Positions 23,620 through 35,443 of a stretch of 64,000 nt of DNA are shown here, piece by piece (within the stretch, counting starts at the first letter, position 1; the number at the start of each line of letters is the position of its first letter). Below the pieces are notes generated by a model. That model searched no databases and had not been told where the DNA came from. It was given only the letters and a program-made list of their open reading frames with translations. This DNA is from Garcia nutans. Its lineage: Eukaryota; Streptophyta; Magnoliopsida; Malpighiales; Euphorbiaceae. The position numbers and the translations under genes were made by a program. The stretch covers positions 14,094,501 to 14,158,500 of the forward strand of contig CANTUV010000062.1 of NCBI GenBank assembly GCA_947685225.1, written 5' to 3'.

Positions 23620-25200
23620 TGCAGTAATAGACAAGAAATTTTAGCGAATTTTAATCCAAAAATTAAAAACCAGTACAGAGAAAATAATAGAGCAAGAAAG
23701 GAAAGACTTCGCTTGGAAAGAGAAGAAAGAGAACAAATTCGGGTATAAGAGTCTATAGAAGAAGGAAGTAGTATTGAAAAAGAAGAAGCTAGAGAAGAAG
23801 AAGTTAACATGGCGGATCCATAAGATCAAATTCAACCAAAAAATCTCACTCTAAGAGAACACGCCATGCCTAATGCTCAAATTGGATCAAGCATCACTCG
23901 ATCAACATGGCTCAACAACAACTTTTCTATGGCTTGAACTAGGAAGATGCTATTTCTCACTTGGAAAATTTCTTGGAAATTTATGATACGATCAAGATGA
24001 ATGGAGTCAGTGATGATGCAATTAGGCTATGCCTTTTTCCTTTCTCATTAAAGGACAAGGCAAAAGCTTGGTTATAAGGACAAGTTGCTGGAACCATCAC
24101 CACTTAGGATGATCTATCTAAGGGATTTTTGGCAAAATATTTCCCTCTTGGTAAGATTGCAAAATTCAAAAATGACATCACCAACTTTGTGCAGTTTAAT
24201 GGTGAATCACTTTATGAAGCTTGGGAGAGATTTAATTAAAGATCTTCAAAGGAAGTGCCTTCACCATGGGATTCCAGAATGGCTGATTGTGCAAATATTT
24301 TATTATGGAATAACAGGGCCATTGAGAAGTACAATAGATGAAGCTGAGGGAGGTGCTCTTATGAATAAAAATATAGCTAAAGCAATGGAATTGCTTGAGT
24401 CCATGGCAGCAAACAATTACCATTGGTCCAGTGATAGGTCTTTACCCAAGAAGGTAATGGGTGTACATAAAGTAGATGGGATTTATTACTTACAGCAAAG
24501 GTTGATGCATTAGCTAGAAAGTTGGAGCATGTGAATCTTGCCACTACTGGTTATGAAGGATGTGGTGGTAATCACCAAACTTTTGAATATCCAACTCAAG
24601 ATCAAATAAATTTTATGGGAAATCAAAATAGAGCTAAACCAATGCCTTATGAAAACACATACAACCCTAGTTGAAAAAACCATCCTAATTTGTCATGGAG
24701 TGGAAACTAAAGCAACCAAGGCAATCAAGAAAACCAATTCAACCAAAGGGGAGTATATTAACCACCATTTCAAAATTAGAATCAAGGTCAAGCACATTAT
24801 CAAGAAAATAAACCGGCTTATGAGACTACTTTAGAAAAATTCATTTTTGTATCTAGTGATAGGTTTGATAATCTAGAAAAGCAATATGATCGGTTAGAAT
24901 TAAGGATGTACCGAATTTTCAATCAAAATAGAAGTCTTGAGATGCAAATTGGGCAGAATGCTAGTTCTTCCGGATTAAGGAATCAAGGTTCTCTTCCTAG
25001 CAAAACCGAAGTTAACCCGAGGGAGCATTACAAAGCGGTTATGCTAAAAAGTGGTAAGCCATTACAAGAGCATATTCCAAAGAAGGATGAATCAAGTGAA
25101 GAAAATATTCAAGAAAGGTTGAATGAAAAAGAAGTTGAGATGTTAAAGGAGGAAAGTGACTAATACTCTCCAAGGTTGAAGTGAAGCCTTATGTGCCTCC
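23620..25200 (+). pseudogene. gag of B
   Basis: An Arg/Glu-rich N-terminal helix (RKERLRLEREEREQIRV, about 23695-23745) is followed by capsid-like sequence including LPFSLKDKAKAWL-type and LYEAWERF-type blocks (24040-24235) and a segment open from 24085 to 24513. Further downstream is an Asn/Gln-rich region and a coiled-coil-like segment before the protease. At least six stops and several frame changes break it. No CCHC knuckle could be read, unlike in D. Confidence 0.7.
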
Positions 25201-25831
25201 AATTCCATTTTCTCAAAGGCTTAAAAAGCAAAAGTTAGGGAAGTAATATGAGAAATTTCTTGAAGTGTTCAAGCAACTAAGGATAAACATTCCTTTTGCG
25301 GATGCTCTTGCACAAATGCCAACATATGTCAAGTTTTTGAAGGAATTGCTTTCCAACAAGAGATTCCTTGAAGACAATGTAAGGATTGCATTCACAAAGG
25401 AGTGTAGTGTTATGATCCTGAACAAACTTCCATCCAAATTGAAAGATCCAGGGAGTTTTTCCATACCTTGAACTATTGGTGATTTTAATTTTAATAAAGC
25501 TTTGTGTGATTTAGGTGCAAGTATGAGTTTGATGCCACATCCTAGTTGCAAGAAATTAGGGCTTTTAGATTTGAAACCTACTAGGGTGACTTTACAATTG
25601 GTTGATAAATTTGTGAAGTTGCCTTTGGGAATTGTGGAGAATGTTTTAGTAAAGGTTGATAAATTTTACATTCCTGCAGACTTTGTGATTTTAGAAATGG
25701 AGGAAGATGTTGAGATTTCCTTAATCTTAGGGAGACCATTTTTAGCTACTGCAGGAGCTATGATAGATGTTAGGGGAGGAAAATTAACTTTGCATATTGG
25801 GGATGACGTGGTGGAATTCAACCTTAATTAA
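25201..25831 (+). pseudogene. Protease region of B
   Basis: The pre-protease block INIPFADALAQMPTYVKFLKE at about 25285 is typical of Athila polyproteins. After a stop at 25471 the retropepsin continues in the same frame: LCDLGASMSLMP (catalytic Asp at 25508), then ISLILGRPFLATAGAMIDV at about 25720. The domain is whole apart from the stop upstream. Confidence 0.75.
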
Positions 25832-27116
25832 TCGATGAAAGAGCCTAATTTTATGGATAATTGTTTTAGGGTTGATATGATTGATGAATTAGTGCAAAAG
25901 GTCCTTAAGAAAGAATTTAGAGAGGATCCTTTAGAAGCTTGTATGATTAGTAGTGCAACTTTTGATGATGAAAACTGAAAAATTACAGCATATTCTTATG
26001 TTATGCAATCGATGCCTCTTATAGCTTTCAAAGGATATGAGGAGATAAGTAAAAGTACACCATTACCATCTCCATCCATTGAAGTTCCCCCAACCCTTAA
26101 GCTTAAACCATTACCTTCTCACTTAAGGTATGCCTTTTTAGGACCTAATGAAAGCCTTCCTATCATTGTTAATGCTCAATTGTCTGAGGATCAATTAGAA
26201 CAAACTTTAGGAGTGATTAGGCAATTCAAAAGGGCTATTGGTTGGACCATTTTTGATATTAGGGGAATTAGCCCATCTATGTGAATGCATAGGATATTAA
26301 TGGAAGATGATAGTAAACCAGTTATTGATGCACAAAGAAGGTTGAATACTAATATGAAAGAGGTTGTCAAAACATAAATAACCAAGTTATTAGATACAGG
26401 AATTATATATCCAATCTCTAATAGTCCTTGGGTGAGACTGGTACATGTTGTACCAAAGAAGGGAGGGATGACGTTATTACCAATGAGAAAAATGAGTTGA
26501 TTCCCTCAAAAATGGTAACCGGATGGAGAGTGTGCATTGATTATAGGAAGCTCAATAAAGCAACTAGAAAAGACCATTTTTCATTAGCTTTCATTGACCA
26601 AATGCTTGAACGTTTAGCAATAAATTCTTGTTTTTGTTTGCTTAATGGTTCAAATACCCATTGCTCCCGAAGATCAAGATAAAACTACTTTTACTTGTTC
26701 TTTTGGTACTTTTGCTTATAGAAGAATGCCAGTTGGATTGTGTAATGCATCTACCATATTTCAAAGATGCATACTAGCCATTTTTAGTGATTTTGTTGAA
26801 AGATTTATGAAAATTTTTATGGATGATTTCACTATCTATGGTAATTCTTTTGATGTTTGTTTGCAAAATTTGGCAAAAGTACTTCAATAGTTTGAAGAGA
26901 CAAGTCTTGTGCTTAATTGGGAAAAATACCATTTTATGGTAGAAGAAGGGATAATTCTTAGACACAAAGTTTCTCAAGTGAGTATAGAAGTGGATAGAGC
27001 CAAAGTTGAAGTGATTGAGAAACTACCTCCACCGATAAGTGTTAAGGGAATTAGGAGTTTTATAGGAGATTCATTAAGGATTTCTCTAAAATTTCTAAAC
27101 CCTTGTGTGAATTATT
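25832..27116 (+). pseudogene. Reverse transcriptase of B
   Basis: The linker with LPSHLRYAFLGPNESLPIIV (26115) and RQFKRAIGWTIFDIRGISPSM leads into RT. Blocks seen are WRVCIDYRKLNKATRKDHF (26530), RRMPVGLCNASTIFQRC (26720) and the catalytic FMDDFTIYG with both Asp kept (26822-26827). A Trp codon near 26281 is a TGA stop, and frame changes occur near 26640 and 27090. It cannot be read through without suppression. Confidence 0.8.
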
Positions 27117-27741
27117 GAGTAAGGATGCTGAATTTCATTTTTCTAATTATTGTCTCATTGCTTTTGACAAGTTGAAAGAAGCCTTGATTGCTACTCCAAT
27201 TATTGTTCTACCAGACTGGTCATTACCATTTAAAGTTATGTGCGATGCTAGTGAATTTGCTATTGGAGAGGTTTTATGTCAAAGGAAGGACAAAAAGTGT
27301 CATGTTATATATTATGCAAGCTGGTTGTTAGATGAAGCACAAATCAATTATGCCACCACTAAAAAAGAGATGCTAGCAGTGGTATATGCATTGGACAAGT
27401 TTAGGTCTTACATCATTGGGTCTAAAGTGATTGTGTTCACTGATCATGTGGCTATCCGTTACTTAATGAACAAGAAGGAGGCAAAGCAGTGTTTGATCCA
27501 TTGGGTTTTACTACTTCAAAAGTTTGATGTTGAGATAAAAGATAAGAAAGCAGTGGAAAATGTTGTTGCAGACCATCTTTCTCGATTAGAGTTGATGAAT
27601 AAAGATAAAGAGGATGTGCCAATTAATGAGACTTTTCCAGATGAGCAATTGTTTGCAATGGAAAGTGAGTTTCCATGGTATGCGAATATAGTGAATTATT
27701 TGGTAGGCAAGGTCATTCCCTCTGAGTTTAATTTAAATTAG
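27117..27741 (+). pseudogene. RNase H of B
   Basis: Open over the whole domain. The acidic residues are in VMCDASEFAIG (27243), KKEMLAVVYAL (27370), VFTDHVAIRYL (27440) and VENVVADHLSRLE (27575). It ends at a TAG at 27739; the integrase follows in the same frame. It looks intact as a domain, but only as part of a broken polyprotein. Confidence 0.8.
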
Positions 27742-28953
27742 AAAAAGAAATTTTTCTCAGAGGTCAAGCACTATATTTAGGATGATCCATTGTTGTTCAA
27801 GCATTATAGCGATGGGATAATCGGTCGTTGTATTTTGAAGAAAGAATTCCAAGCTATTTTAGAATTTTTCCATTCTAAGGAGTGTGGTGAACATTCAAGT
27901 TCTTCAAAGACAAAAGCAAAGATATGGCAATTGGGATTCTTTTGGCCAACGATGTATAAGGATGCACATGAGTTTGTTAAAAGATGTGATCATTGCTAAA
28001 GGATGGAAAATATTTCTAGAAGAGATGATATGCCTTTGCACCCAATTTTAGAAGTGGAGTTGTTTGATGTGTGGGGAATCGACTTTATGGGACCCTTCCC
28101 ATTGTCCTTTGGAAACCAACTTATACTTATTGCAGTAGATTATGTGTCTAAATGGGTTGAGGCTATTGGTAATATAACTAATAATTCAATGGTTATAACA
28201 AGATTTGTGAAAAAGAATATTTTCACGAGGTTTGGTGTACCTAGAGCTCCCATTAGTAATGGTGGTTCTCATTTTTGCAATAAGATTTTTGAAATACTTC
28301 GTAAGAAATATGGAGTCCATCACAAGGTAGCTACTCCATATCATCCTCAAACAAGTGGCCAAGTGGAGATTTCCAATAGAGAGATTAAATGGATCCTGGA
28401 GAAGATAGTAGGAAATTCTAGAAAGGAATGGCCAATGAAGCTTGATGATGCACTATGAGCTTACCGGACTGCTTTTAAAACACCCATAGGGATGTCTCCA
28501 TATAGGTTAGTTTATGGAAAAGTTTATCACCTTCCGGTTGAATTGGAACACCAAGCTTATTGGGCAATCCGAAACTTAAACATGGACATGAAAGCAGTAG
28601 GAAATAAAAGGCTTCTTCAACTCAGCCAACTTGAAGAACTCCAGCTTAATTCTTATGAAAATTCCAAATTATACAAGGAACGAATAAAAACATGGCATGA
28701 TAAGAATATTCGGGAAAGAACTTTTCATAAAGGACAACTTGTACTTCTTTTTAACTCTAGATTTAATCTCTTCATAGGAAAACTCAAGTCAAGGTGGTCT
28801 AGACCTTTCAAGGTTGTGAAAGTATATCCATCCGGAGTGATTGAAGTTCAAAATGACTTGAAGGAAACATTTACTATGAATGGTCAAAGATTGAAGCCTT
28901 ACTTCATTGGTGAACCAATTGAAAAGGCATCAGTTTGCTACTTCAACGGTTGA
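27742..28953 (+). pseudogene. Integrase of B
   Basis: One frame with stops at 27739, 27997 and 28456. The zinc-binding part ends RCDHC. The core has Asp in VWGIDFMGP (28081), Asn in place of the second Asp in APISNGGSHF (28258), and Glu in TSGQVEISNRE exactly 35 residues on, so the DD35E triad is incomplete. The C-terminal domain (KGQLVLLFNSRFNLFIGKLKSRWSRPFKVV) runs to a stop at 28951. Function would be insertion of cDNA into chromosomes. Confidence 0.85.
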
Positions 28954-29810
28954 TCCTCATTGATTAAGTCAAGCTTAAGACTTTAAACAAGCGCTTTTGG
29001 GAGGCAACCCAGTTTTCTATCCTTATAATACTATATAATCTTTTTATGTTTTTTAGTAGTTTTAGTTCATTTGATTTAGTTAATTTGAAGTTATTAATTT
29101 AGTTTGTTGGATTTTGCAGGTTGGTATTCAAATTTTATGTTCTTTAATTTTACATTTTTTGTTTTTGTTTGTTAAGCAAATGGCTAAGTTAGAGAAGAAA
29201 GAACAAGAAAAGGTGAGTTATGAATTTAGTCTGAAAAAAAAATTGAAATTGTGGCCTCTGTCACAATCGCGTGACACTGCGCGATCGTGGCAAAGGGGGT
29301 TCAACACCCCTCGCATGAGCAGCAGCACGATAGTGCTACTGTTACTGCCATCTCTCCTATTGTGATCGCGACAAGCATCATGATTGCGATAGTCCCATAC
29401 TAAAAAAAGGAAAAAGAAGAAAAAAGAAGAAAAGAAGAGAAGAGAGAGATAATCGGCAAGAGCCTCTATCGCAATCGAGTAGGGTCGTGTGCTCGCGGCA
29501 TAGGGGTTAACAACCACTATGTGAGCATCAATTCTATTACATTGCTACTGTTCACAAGCCTGTCATGATCACGATGGGCTTGAACATAAAAGAAAAAAAA
29601 AAGGTATAAAAGCATTCTCACAGCCCTTCTCTCCACTCACTTTCATTTTCATCTTCTTTTTCTCTCTCTCATTCCCAAAAAAAACTCTCTCAAATCCCTA
29701 ACTTTTCTTCTCTCAAATATGCTCAAATCTCACCGAAATCCTTTAAATTCCTTCCTTAATCCATCAAGTCTTCACCTAATCTACTAACCCATTCGTCCAT
29801 TCCATAAAAA
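28954..29810. repeat. Pol-ORF2 spacer of B with CGATCG-type inverted repeats
   Basis: Noncoding. At 29265-29580 short palindromic blocks built on GCGATCG and TGATCGCGA recur (CAATCGCGTGACA, GCGCGATCGTGGC, GTGATCGCGACA, GATTGCGATAG, ATCGCAATCG), with GTTCAACACCCC/GGGGTTAACAACC arms. Element D has an inverted-repeat array of different sequence in the same place. A CT-rich tract precedes the ORF2 start. Confidence 0.55.
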
Positions 29811-31016
29811 ATGGCTTCAAGAACCAAGAGTGTTGCAACTTCTTCAAGGAAGGGAAAAGAGAGTTTCAAGCTCTTCAAGGGATGAGGTAGATATATCTTC
29901 TCATTTTGAGGCTCCTTTTCTAATTTTTGATCAAGAAGAAGGTAAGAAATATCTCTCCTTATGCTTGAGAAATATTACTCCTTGTAAATATTTTAGCCAT
30001 GGTATTTTTTAGCATTTGGGTCTAGATGATAGAATGCAACAATTATTTGCTAGATTAGGTTGGGAAAATTGCTTCAAAAGAGATATGACACATATAAAGA
30101 ACTCAGTCTTGAATTTTTCACAACCCTTAAAATGTCCAAATCTAAGGATAAAAATTTAAAGTGTAGAATGTTTGGTATTAATTATGTAATTGATCATGAT
30201 ATTATGTTCAAAGCTTTTGGTTTGCCTAAAGGAGGTACTTGTATACATTTGAAAGAATTTTATGTTGACAAATTTTGGAAAACATTAACTGGATTTAATT
30301 TATTCAATATAAGAAATGCACCTAATGGTCTGATTCATGATCATAGTTTACTTTTATTGCATGAATTTATGTGTCATTGTGTTTTTGGTAAATTTAAAAG
30401 TAATAAAGTTTCTGTACAAGAATTGTTTATGTTGTATTGTGCTTATAAGAGTAAAAAAGTGACTGCAACATACCATATTTTTTAAAGTTTAATGTTTATT
30501 GCTCAACATCCTAAGAGTACTATTGCATTATGACATATTGTTACTGGATTAGCAGTTTATTTTAATATTTTAGATCATAGCAATACTTCGATGCAATGTA
30601 TTAGTGGAGAGTCATATTCATTTGACACTTTGTGTTGTGCTGAGATTTTGGATGCTGACAGTAGTTTAAGGGATCTCACAATAAGAAGGTGCTACAAGAA
30701 ATTAATTCAAGGATGTTCAAGTAGTACTGCACCAAGCGATCAACCCGCACAAGAAAAACAGGGCAATGAGGAAGCAGAGAGTGATGATGAACAAGATGAT
30801 GATAATGCCAATGATGAGCAAGGATGGTGTCAAGTTTTAAAGCGGCTCCATTCAATGGACTCAAAGAATCAAGAGATGAGCACGCAACTAAACATTATGG
30901 AGGCACAACAAAGGCAATATGGTGATCAAATAGGGACCATGAATCACAGACTTATCGATATGGAAAGGAGTAAGACATACCACAATTACAGGCTCATGAA
31001 GTATATTGAACTTTAA
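29811..31016 (+). pseudogene. ORF2 (env-position gene) of B
   Basis: It begins ATGGCTTCAAGAACC and, after frame changes at about 29870 and 30050, reads for 141 codons from 30060 (KCRMFGINYVIDHDIMFKAFG, FYVDKFWKTLTG) and another 141 from 30591. The C-terminal part is acidic (EESDDEQDDDNANDEQ-like) followed by a heptad-like segment SMDSKNQEMSTQLNIMEAQQ, probably a coiled coil. This matches the protein usually placed after integrase in Athila elements. Its function is unknown, and I see no signal peptide or fusion-type membrane segment. Confidence 0.7.
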
Positions 31017-31573
31017 GGATTGTCTGTTCCTTCGCCAACTCCCTCACCTCCATCATCGCCATGATTCAAGGAAGCTTCCATCCTTTCGCTTTTTCTTATT
31101 ATATTTTCTTTTTCATGTTATTTGTTGTGTTCTTATTTGTGGTTGTTTATTTTTCATTGGTGACAATGAAAATTTTAAGTGTGGGAAGAGAGTATTTATT
31201 TTTTTTTATTTTTTTGTTTATTTATTTAATTTTATTTTGAGAATTATGTTTCTTGAATTATTGTTTGTGTTTTTCTTTGTTTTTTTTTAAAAAAATTAAA
31301 AATTAAAAAAAGCGAATTTTCAAAATTTTTAAAAAATATAAAATTAATTTTTTTTAATTTTATCATATTTTGAGTAAAAAGAAAAAGAAAAAAAGAAAAG
31401 AAAAAATATAATTATTATAATTATTATTAGGTTTTGTTTAAATTTTAGTTATCTATCTTAGTTTATCTAGAATTAAGTTATTATCTTTTATTTTGAATTT
31501 AAATTCTTATCCTAAGTAGATTAAGAGTTTATTTTGAATTAGTAAACTTTAATAAGAAGAGTTTAATTAGAAT
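31017..31573. other. Post-ORF2 region of B with internal polypurine-like motif
   Basis: AT-rich and noncoding. GACAATGAAAATTTTAAGTGTGGGAAGAG at 31162-31190 includes AAGTGTGGG, the polypurine-tract core of this lineage, about 160 bp after the ORF2 stop. Element C enters at 31574; B resumes at 59548. Confidence 0.5.
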
Positions 31574-32405
31574 TGTAATATCCCAAAAATTTTTAAAAAA
31601 ATATTAATTTTTGAAAATTAAATAAATGATTTAAAAGTATATATATATATATATAATTAAGTGAAAAAGGAAAAATGTGTATATGATATATATATGTAGA
31701 TATACATAATATATACAAGTCAATATTTTAATATGGGTCAAATATTATTTTAATTATTAAAATATTAATTAAGTGGTTAGTGGAAGATGATATTTTTTTA
31801 TGTATTAATTGAGTAATATGTTTTTACTTGGTGGAGAGTGAAAGTTGGATAATTGTGTGGTTATAAAGGAGATTAGTTGGATAAAGAGGAGTTGGTGATT
31901 ATCTCCATCTTCTTCTTTCTCCATTGAAGCCGGCTACCTCCATCAAAGGAAAAGAGAAATTTGCTTCTTGCTAACTTAAGTAATCGAAGGATTTCAATTG
32001 TTCAAGTTAGAATTTTAAGGATTTTCTTCATATTTGGTAAGTTTTCAACTTGTTGCCTTGATTTTTGTTTTATTAGTTTTTGTCATAGAATTGTGTCTTA
32101 TTTATTATGATGATTATTGTTTTATTTAGGTATTTTGGTAGTTTTAATATGTTTATTTAGTGTTTTCATTAATTTTGGTACTTTTAATTTATTTGAGTGT
32201 TTATGTCATTTTTGTCTTAGTTTTTAGTGTGTGTTTGTGTGTTGTTAGTTAATGTTTATTTGATTCTTGTTTAAAGTGTTTTTCAAGTGTTTGTGTTAGG
32301 TTAATATGCAAGGAACCATATTAAGGGCAAAACCAAGGATCAAGAGAGGAAGGAAAGACCAAGGAACCAAGAGGAAGAAAACAATGGACAGTAGCTGACA
32401 CATGC

Positions 32406-32793
32406 AGAGGACACGGCCAAGCTTGTGGCTGTGTCCCATACCAAGCTAAGGAAAAAGACCAAGACACAGAGGTGACACACTCAAGGGACACGGCCAAGCT
32501 TGTGGCTGTGTCCCTCCAAACTTGTCAAACACGGCCAAGCTTCCTCCAAACTGGCCGTGTCACTCACCACTCCAAAGAAGAAAAGAAGAAAATCACACAG
32601 AAGCGAACACACTCAGGGGACACGGCCAAGCTTGTGGCCGTGTCCCTCCAAATTTCTCAAACACGGCCAAGCTTCCAAAGAAACATGTATGCAGGCAGAA
32701 GCAGACACCTTCAGGGGACACGGCCAAGCTTGTCGCCGTGTCCCTCCAAGAACCTCAAACACGGCCAAGCTTGTCTAAGCTTGGCCGTGTCAC
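32406..32793. repeat. GACACGGCC inverted-repeat array in U3 of D
   Basis: Seven occurrences of ACACGGCCAAGCTT. Four belong to a hairpin unit with arms GGGACACGGCC/GGCCGTGTCCC or close variants (the clearest is 32617-32646: 11-bp stem, 8-nt loop AAGCTTGT); the other three are half units. The same array is in the 3' LTR (about 40864-41250), and a related array is at 37273-37530. Confidence 0.9.
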
Positions 32794-32836
32794 TCATGGA
32801 CTAAAGAAGACGCGGATTTTTGGAGCGAAGGTTTCG

Positions 32837-32845
32837 TATAAATAT
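32837..32845 (+). promoter_or_regulatory. LTR D TATA box
   Basis: TATAAATAT, just downstream of the inverted-repeat array. The 3' LTR has TATAAAAAT at 41295. The transcript would start about 30 bp further, so the array is U3 and reappears only at the 3' end of the genomic RNA. Confidence 0.55.
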
Positions 32846-33815
32846 TAGAATTAGGGTTTTCAAAGAGGTGGAGAGTTTTGGGAGTTGATCAGCCGTCAAA
32901 GAAGAAGTTAGGGTTTCATATTTGTTTTCTTTGATATTTTGATTACACTTTGATGCAAAACATTCTAAATTAAATTGTTTATGCCATTGCAACATTCTTC
33001 GAGCAAATTCTGATCAAGAGATTCTTCAGAGGCTTAAAGGGAGTTTGTAATTTGGTTTTGTTTTTGAACTTTATCTCTTTAATTTCATTGGAATTGTATT
33101 CATGAATATTATTATGTCTAAATTGATTTCTTTGAATATTAATGAGATGAGTATGTTTGATATCATTATGAACTAATTTGATCTAGTTTGGGGTTTGTAT
33201 GGATCTGCTATGATTGTATGAATTGGTTATTGCTCTTAACTAATTATTTCTTTAGCCTTGATTGAATGGAATTATTGTTAATATATAATTGATTGGCCAC
33301 CAATTATGTGTTTAAGGTATTAGATGAAGGATTGAGAGATGAAGTCTAATGCTGGAACAATCCAATTAGGGACTTAGGTGAATTAGAAATATAACCTAAG
33401 AAAAGGATTATTTCAATTGTAACAAGATTATTTGAAAGAGGTTTGAATGCGAGAGCTTATTTCCTTGGTTCTATTAATTAAGTTGCTTGAGATTTAATCC
33501 TTGAAATTAAATTGGTTGAGAGGAATAACCATTCATACATATAAGTTAGTAGAGAAGTGCAAACCCTAGACCATTCTATTAAGTAAATCAATACATCAGC
33601 TCAGTTTACTTTTATTGTTTTAAACTCCAATCAATCTGTTTTCATTAGTTGTTAGCGATTTAAATTTATTCTAATTTTTTATTTGCAACCTAATAATCAA
33701 TTAGCTTATCTAGCTTCCTTGAGAGACGACCTTGGGGCGATCACCTTTGCTACAGCTACCTCGTATACTTGCGAGTGACGCTTATAGTAGAGTTAATTAG
33801 AGCGCAACAAGTTTT

Positions 33816-33833
33816 TGGCGCTGCTGCCGGGGA
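33816..33833 (+). promoter_or_regulatory. Primer-binding site of D
   Basis: TGGCGCTGCTGCCGGGGA, six bases after the LTR, close to the tRNA-Asp-complementary PBS known for Athila elements. Confidence 0.8.
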
Positions 33834-33949
33834 AACTAATTGGCGTAATTGTTTATTAGTCATAGATATTTTAGATTATTTTTCATTATTTACTTTTTAT
33901 TTTATTTGTCTTTTGCTTTTAATATTTCTTTTTTCCAGAAATTTTATTT

Positions 33950-35443
33950 GTGCAAGGCAGGAGATCACTTGGAGGAGAGCTATACCCAGTCATTCCAGAA
34001 ATTCAGAGAGTGAAAAGGGGCAGGGAAGAGTTTGAACTGTACACCGGATTTGATACTACAAAGGAGGACACTTCTGATTTTGAGTCGGAATCTGCACAAT
34101 CTACCAACATGGGAGAAGAAAGGCAAAGAACTATGAGGGACTTTGCTAGACCTGTCATTAGAACTTCCACCTCTTGCATAAGATTGACAGATGCAGCAAG
34201 AAATTATGAGTTGAAGAACATTCATTACAACATGCTGCCATCATTCTATGGAGTTCCAAATGAAGATCCTTTGAACTTTATCCGGGATTTTTATTCTACC
34301 CTCAACACTTTTCCATTGGGAGGACTAACAGAGGACCAGTTGAGGATGAGATGTTTCCCGTATATGTTGAAGGATAGGGCAAAGAGCTAGCTTATGATGT
34401 TGCCCGAAAATTCTTTGACAACTTGGGAGCAAGTTTATAATAAATTTATGGGCAAGTTTTACTCACATCAGAAGACAGCTGAATTGAGAGGGAAGATTGC
34501 TACATTCTCTCAATTTGAAGGAGAACCATTTCATGAGGCTTGGGACAAGTTTAAGATGTTATTGATCCAGTGTCCACATCATCACTACCCACTTCAACTT
34601 CTGAATCAGTTTTTCTATGATGGTCTAACCCAGCAATTTCAGAACACTGTTGATAACGCAGCTGGGGGAGCCATGGGAGAAAAGACAGCAGATGAAACTT
34701 ATGACAACTTTGAAATGTTGGGAGCTAATTCTCAACAGAAAAGTGTAAGGGGAAGAACTAAAGGGGTGAATCAATTGGAAGCCAATAGTGAGATGATCAA
34801 TCAGATAGCTGAATTGATAATGCAAGTGCAGATGCTGAATATGAAAAACAACACTTCTTCATCCACTCAAGAAGTGTGTGGAATTTGTGGAACTTTCGGG
34901 CATGGAGCAAATATATGCCCCTTTGCATATGAGTCTTATGGGAATGAAGCTGAGCAAGTCAATGCTATGGGGGGATATCAACCAAGGGCCCAGAATGATC
35001 CTTACTCCAATACTTACAATCCTGGTTGGCGGAGTCATCCAAATTTTTCCTGGACAACAAATAACTCTCAACAGCCTTTCCATTTGCTCTAGAGACAGAA
35101 CCAACAGCAGGGTCAATTCTCAAATCAAGGGTAGCTTAAGATAGAGAGTTTGGAGGAAAGTTTACAGGCTTTTATCCAAGTCAGTGCTAAAAATAAAGAG
35201 ATGACCAACAAGAGGCTGGATTCATTAGAAGCATCTTTTAAGAAAGTGGAGACTCAAGTAGGGCAACTTGCACAACAAATGCAGAATCAACAAAAAGGGA
35301 AATTTCCAAGTCAACCTGAGCAGGCACAATCAGTGACTGTTCTTAGAAGTGGCAAGGTAATTAACAATAATGTTGAAATTAATTCTGTGAATGAAGGTGA
35401 CCAAGAGAACAAGAAGGAAGGATAACCAGAGAACAAAGGTGCT
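33950..35443 (+). pseudogene. gag of D, four in-frame stops
   Basis: A single frame from ATG 33950. Capsid-like region: FYGVPNEDPLNFIRDFYSTL (about 34235), LTTWEQVYNKFMGKFY (34415), GEPFHEAWDKFKMLL (34520), FYDGLTQQFQNTVDNAAGG (34615). A CCHC zinc knuckle CGICGTFGHGANIC is at about 34878-34919. A coiled-coil-like segment (TNKRLDSLEASFKKVETQVGQLAQQM) lies at about 35203-35280. Stops at 34388 (TAG), 35090 (TAG), 35132 (TAG) and 35423 (TAA) do not change the frame, so damage is point mutation only. Confidence 0.85.

Larger units (their letters stand above)
32066..33809 (+). repeat. 5' LTR of D
   Basis: TGTTTTATTAG...GAGCGCAACA. U3 includes an inverted-repeat array, then a TATA box at 32837. Reading frames in three phases across the array (about 32470-32850) come from the repeat and are not genes. 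Confidence 0.95.

Noticed and set aside
29218..29517. Frames in the pol-ORF2 spacer of B
   Set aside because: They cover the inverted-repeat segment and a polypurine run, with no protein-like features.
32472..32848. Overlapping reading frames of about 90-110 codons in three phases in LTR D (repeated at 40870-41306)
   Set aside because: They are open because the GACACGGCC array has few stop codons. They are repetitive, overlap each other in all phases and are noncoding U3.
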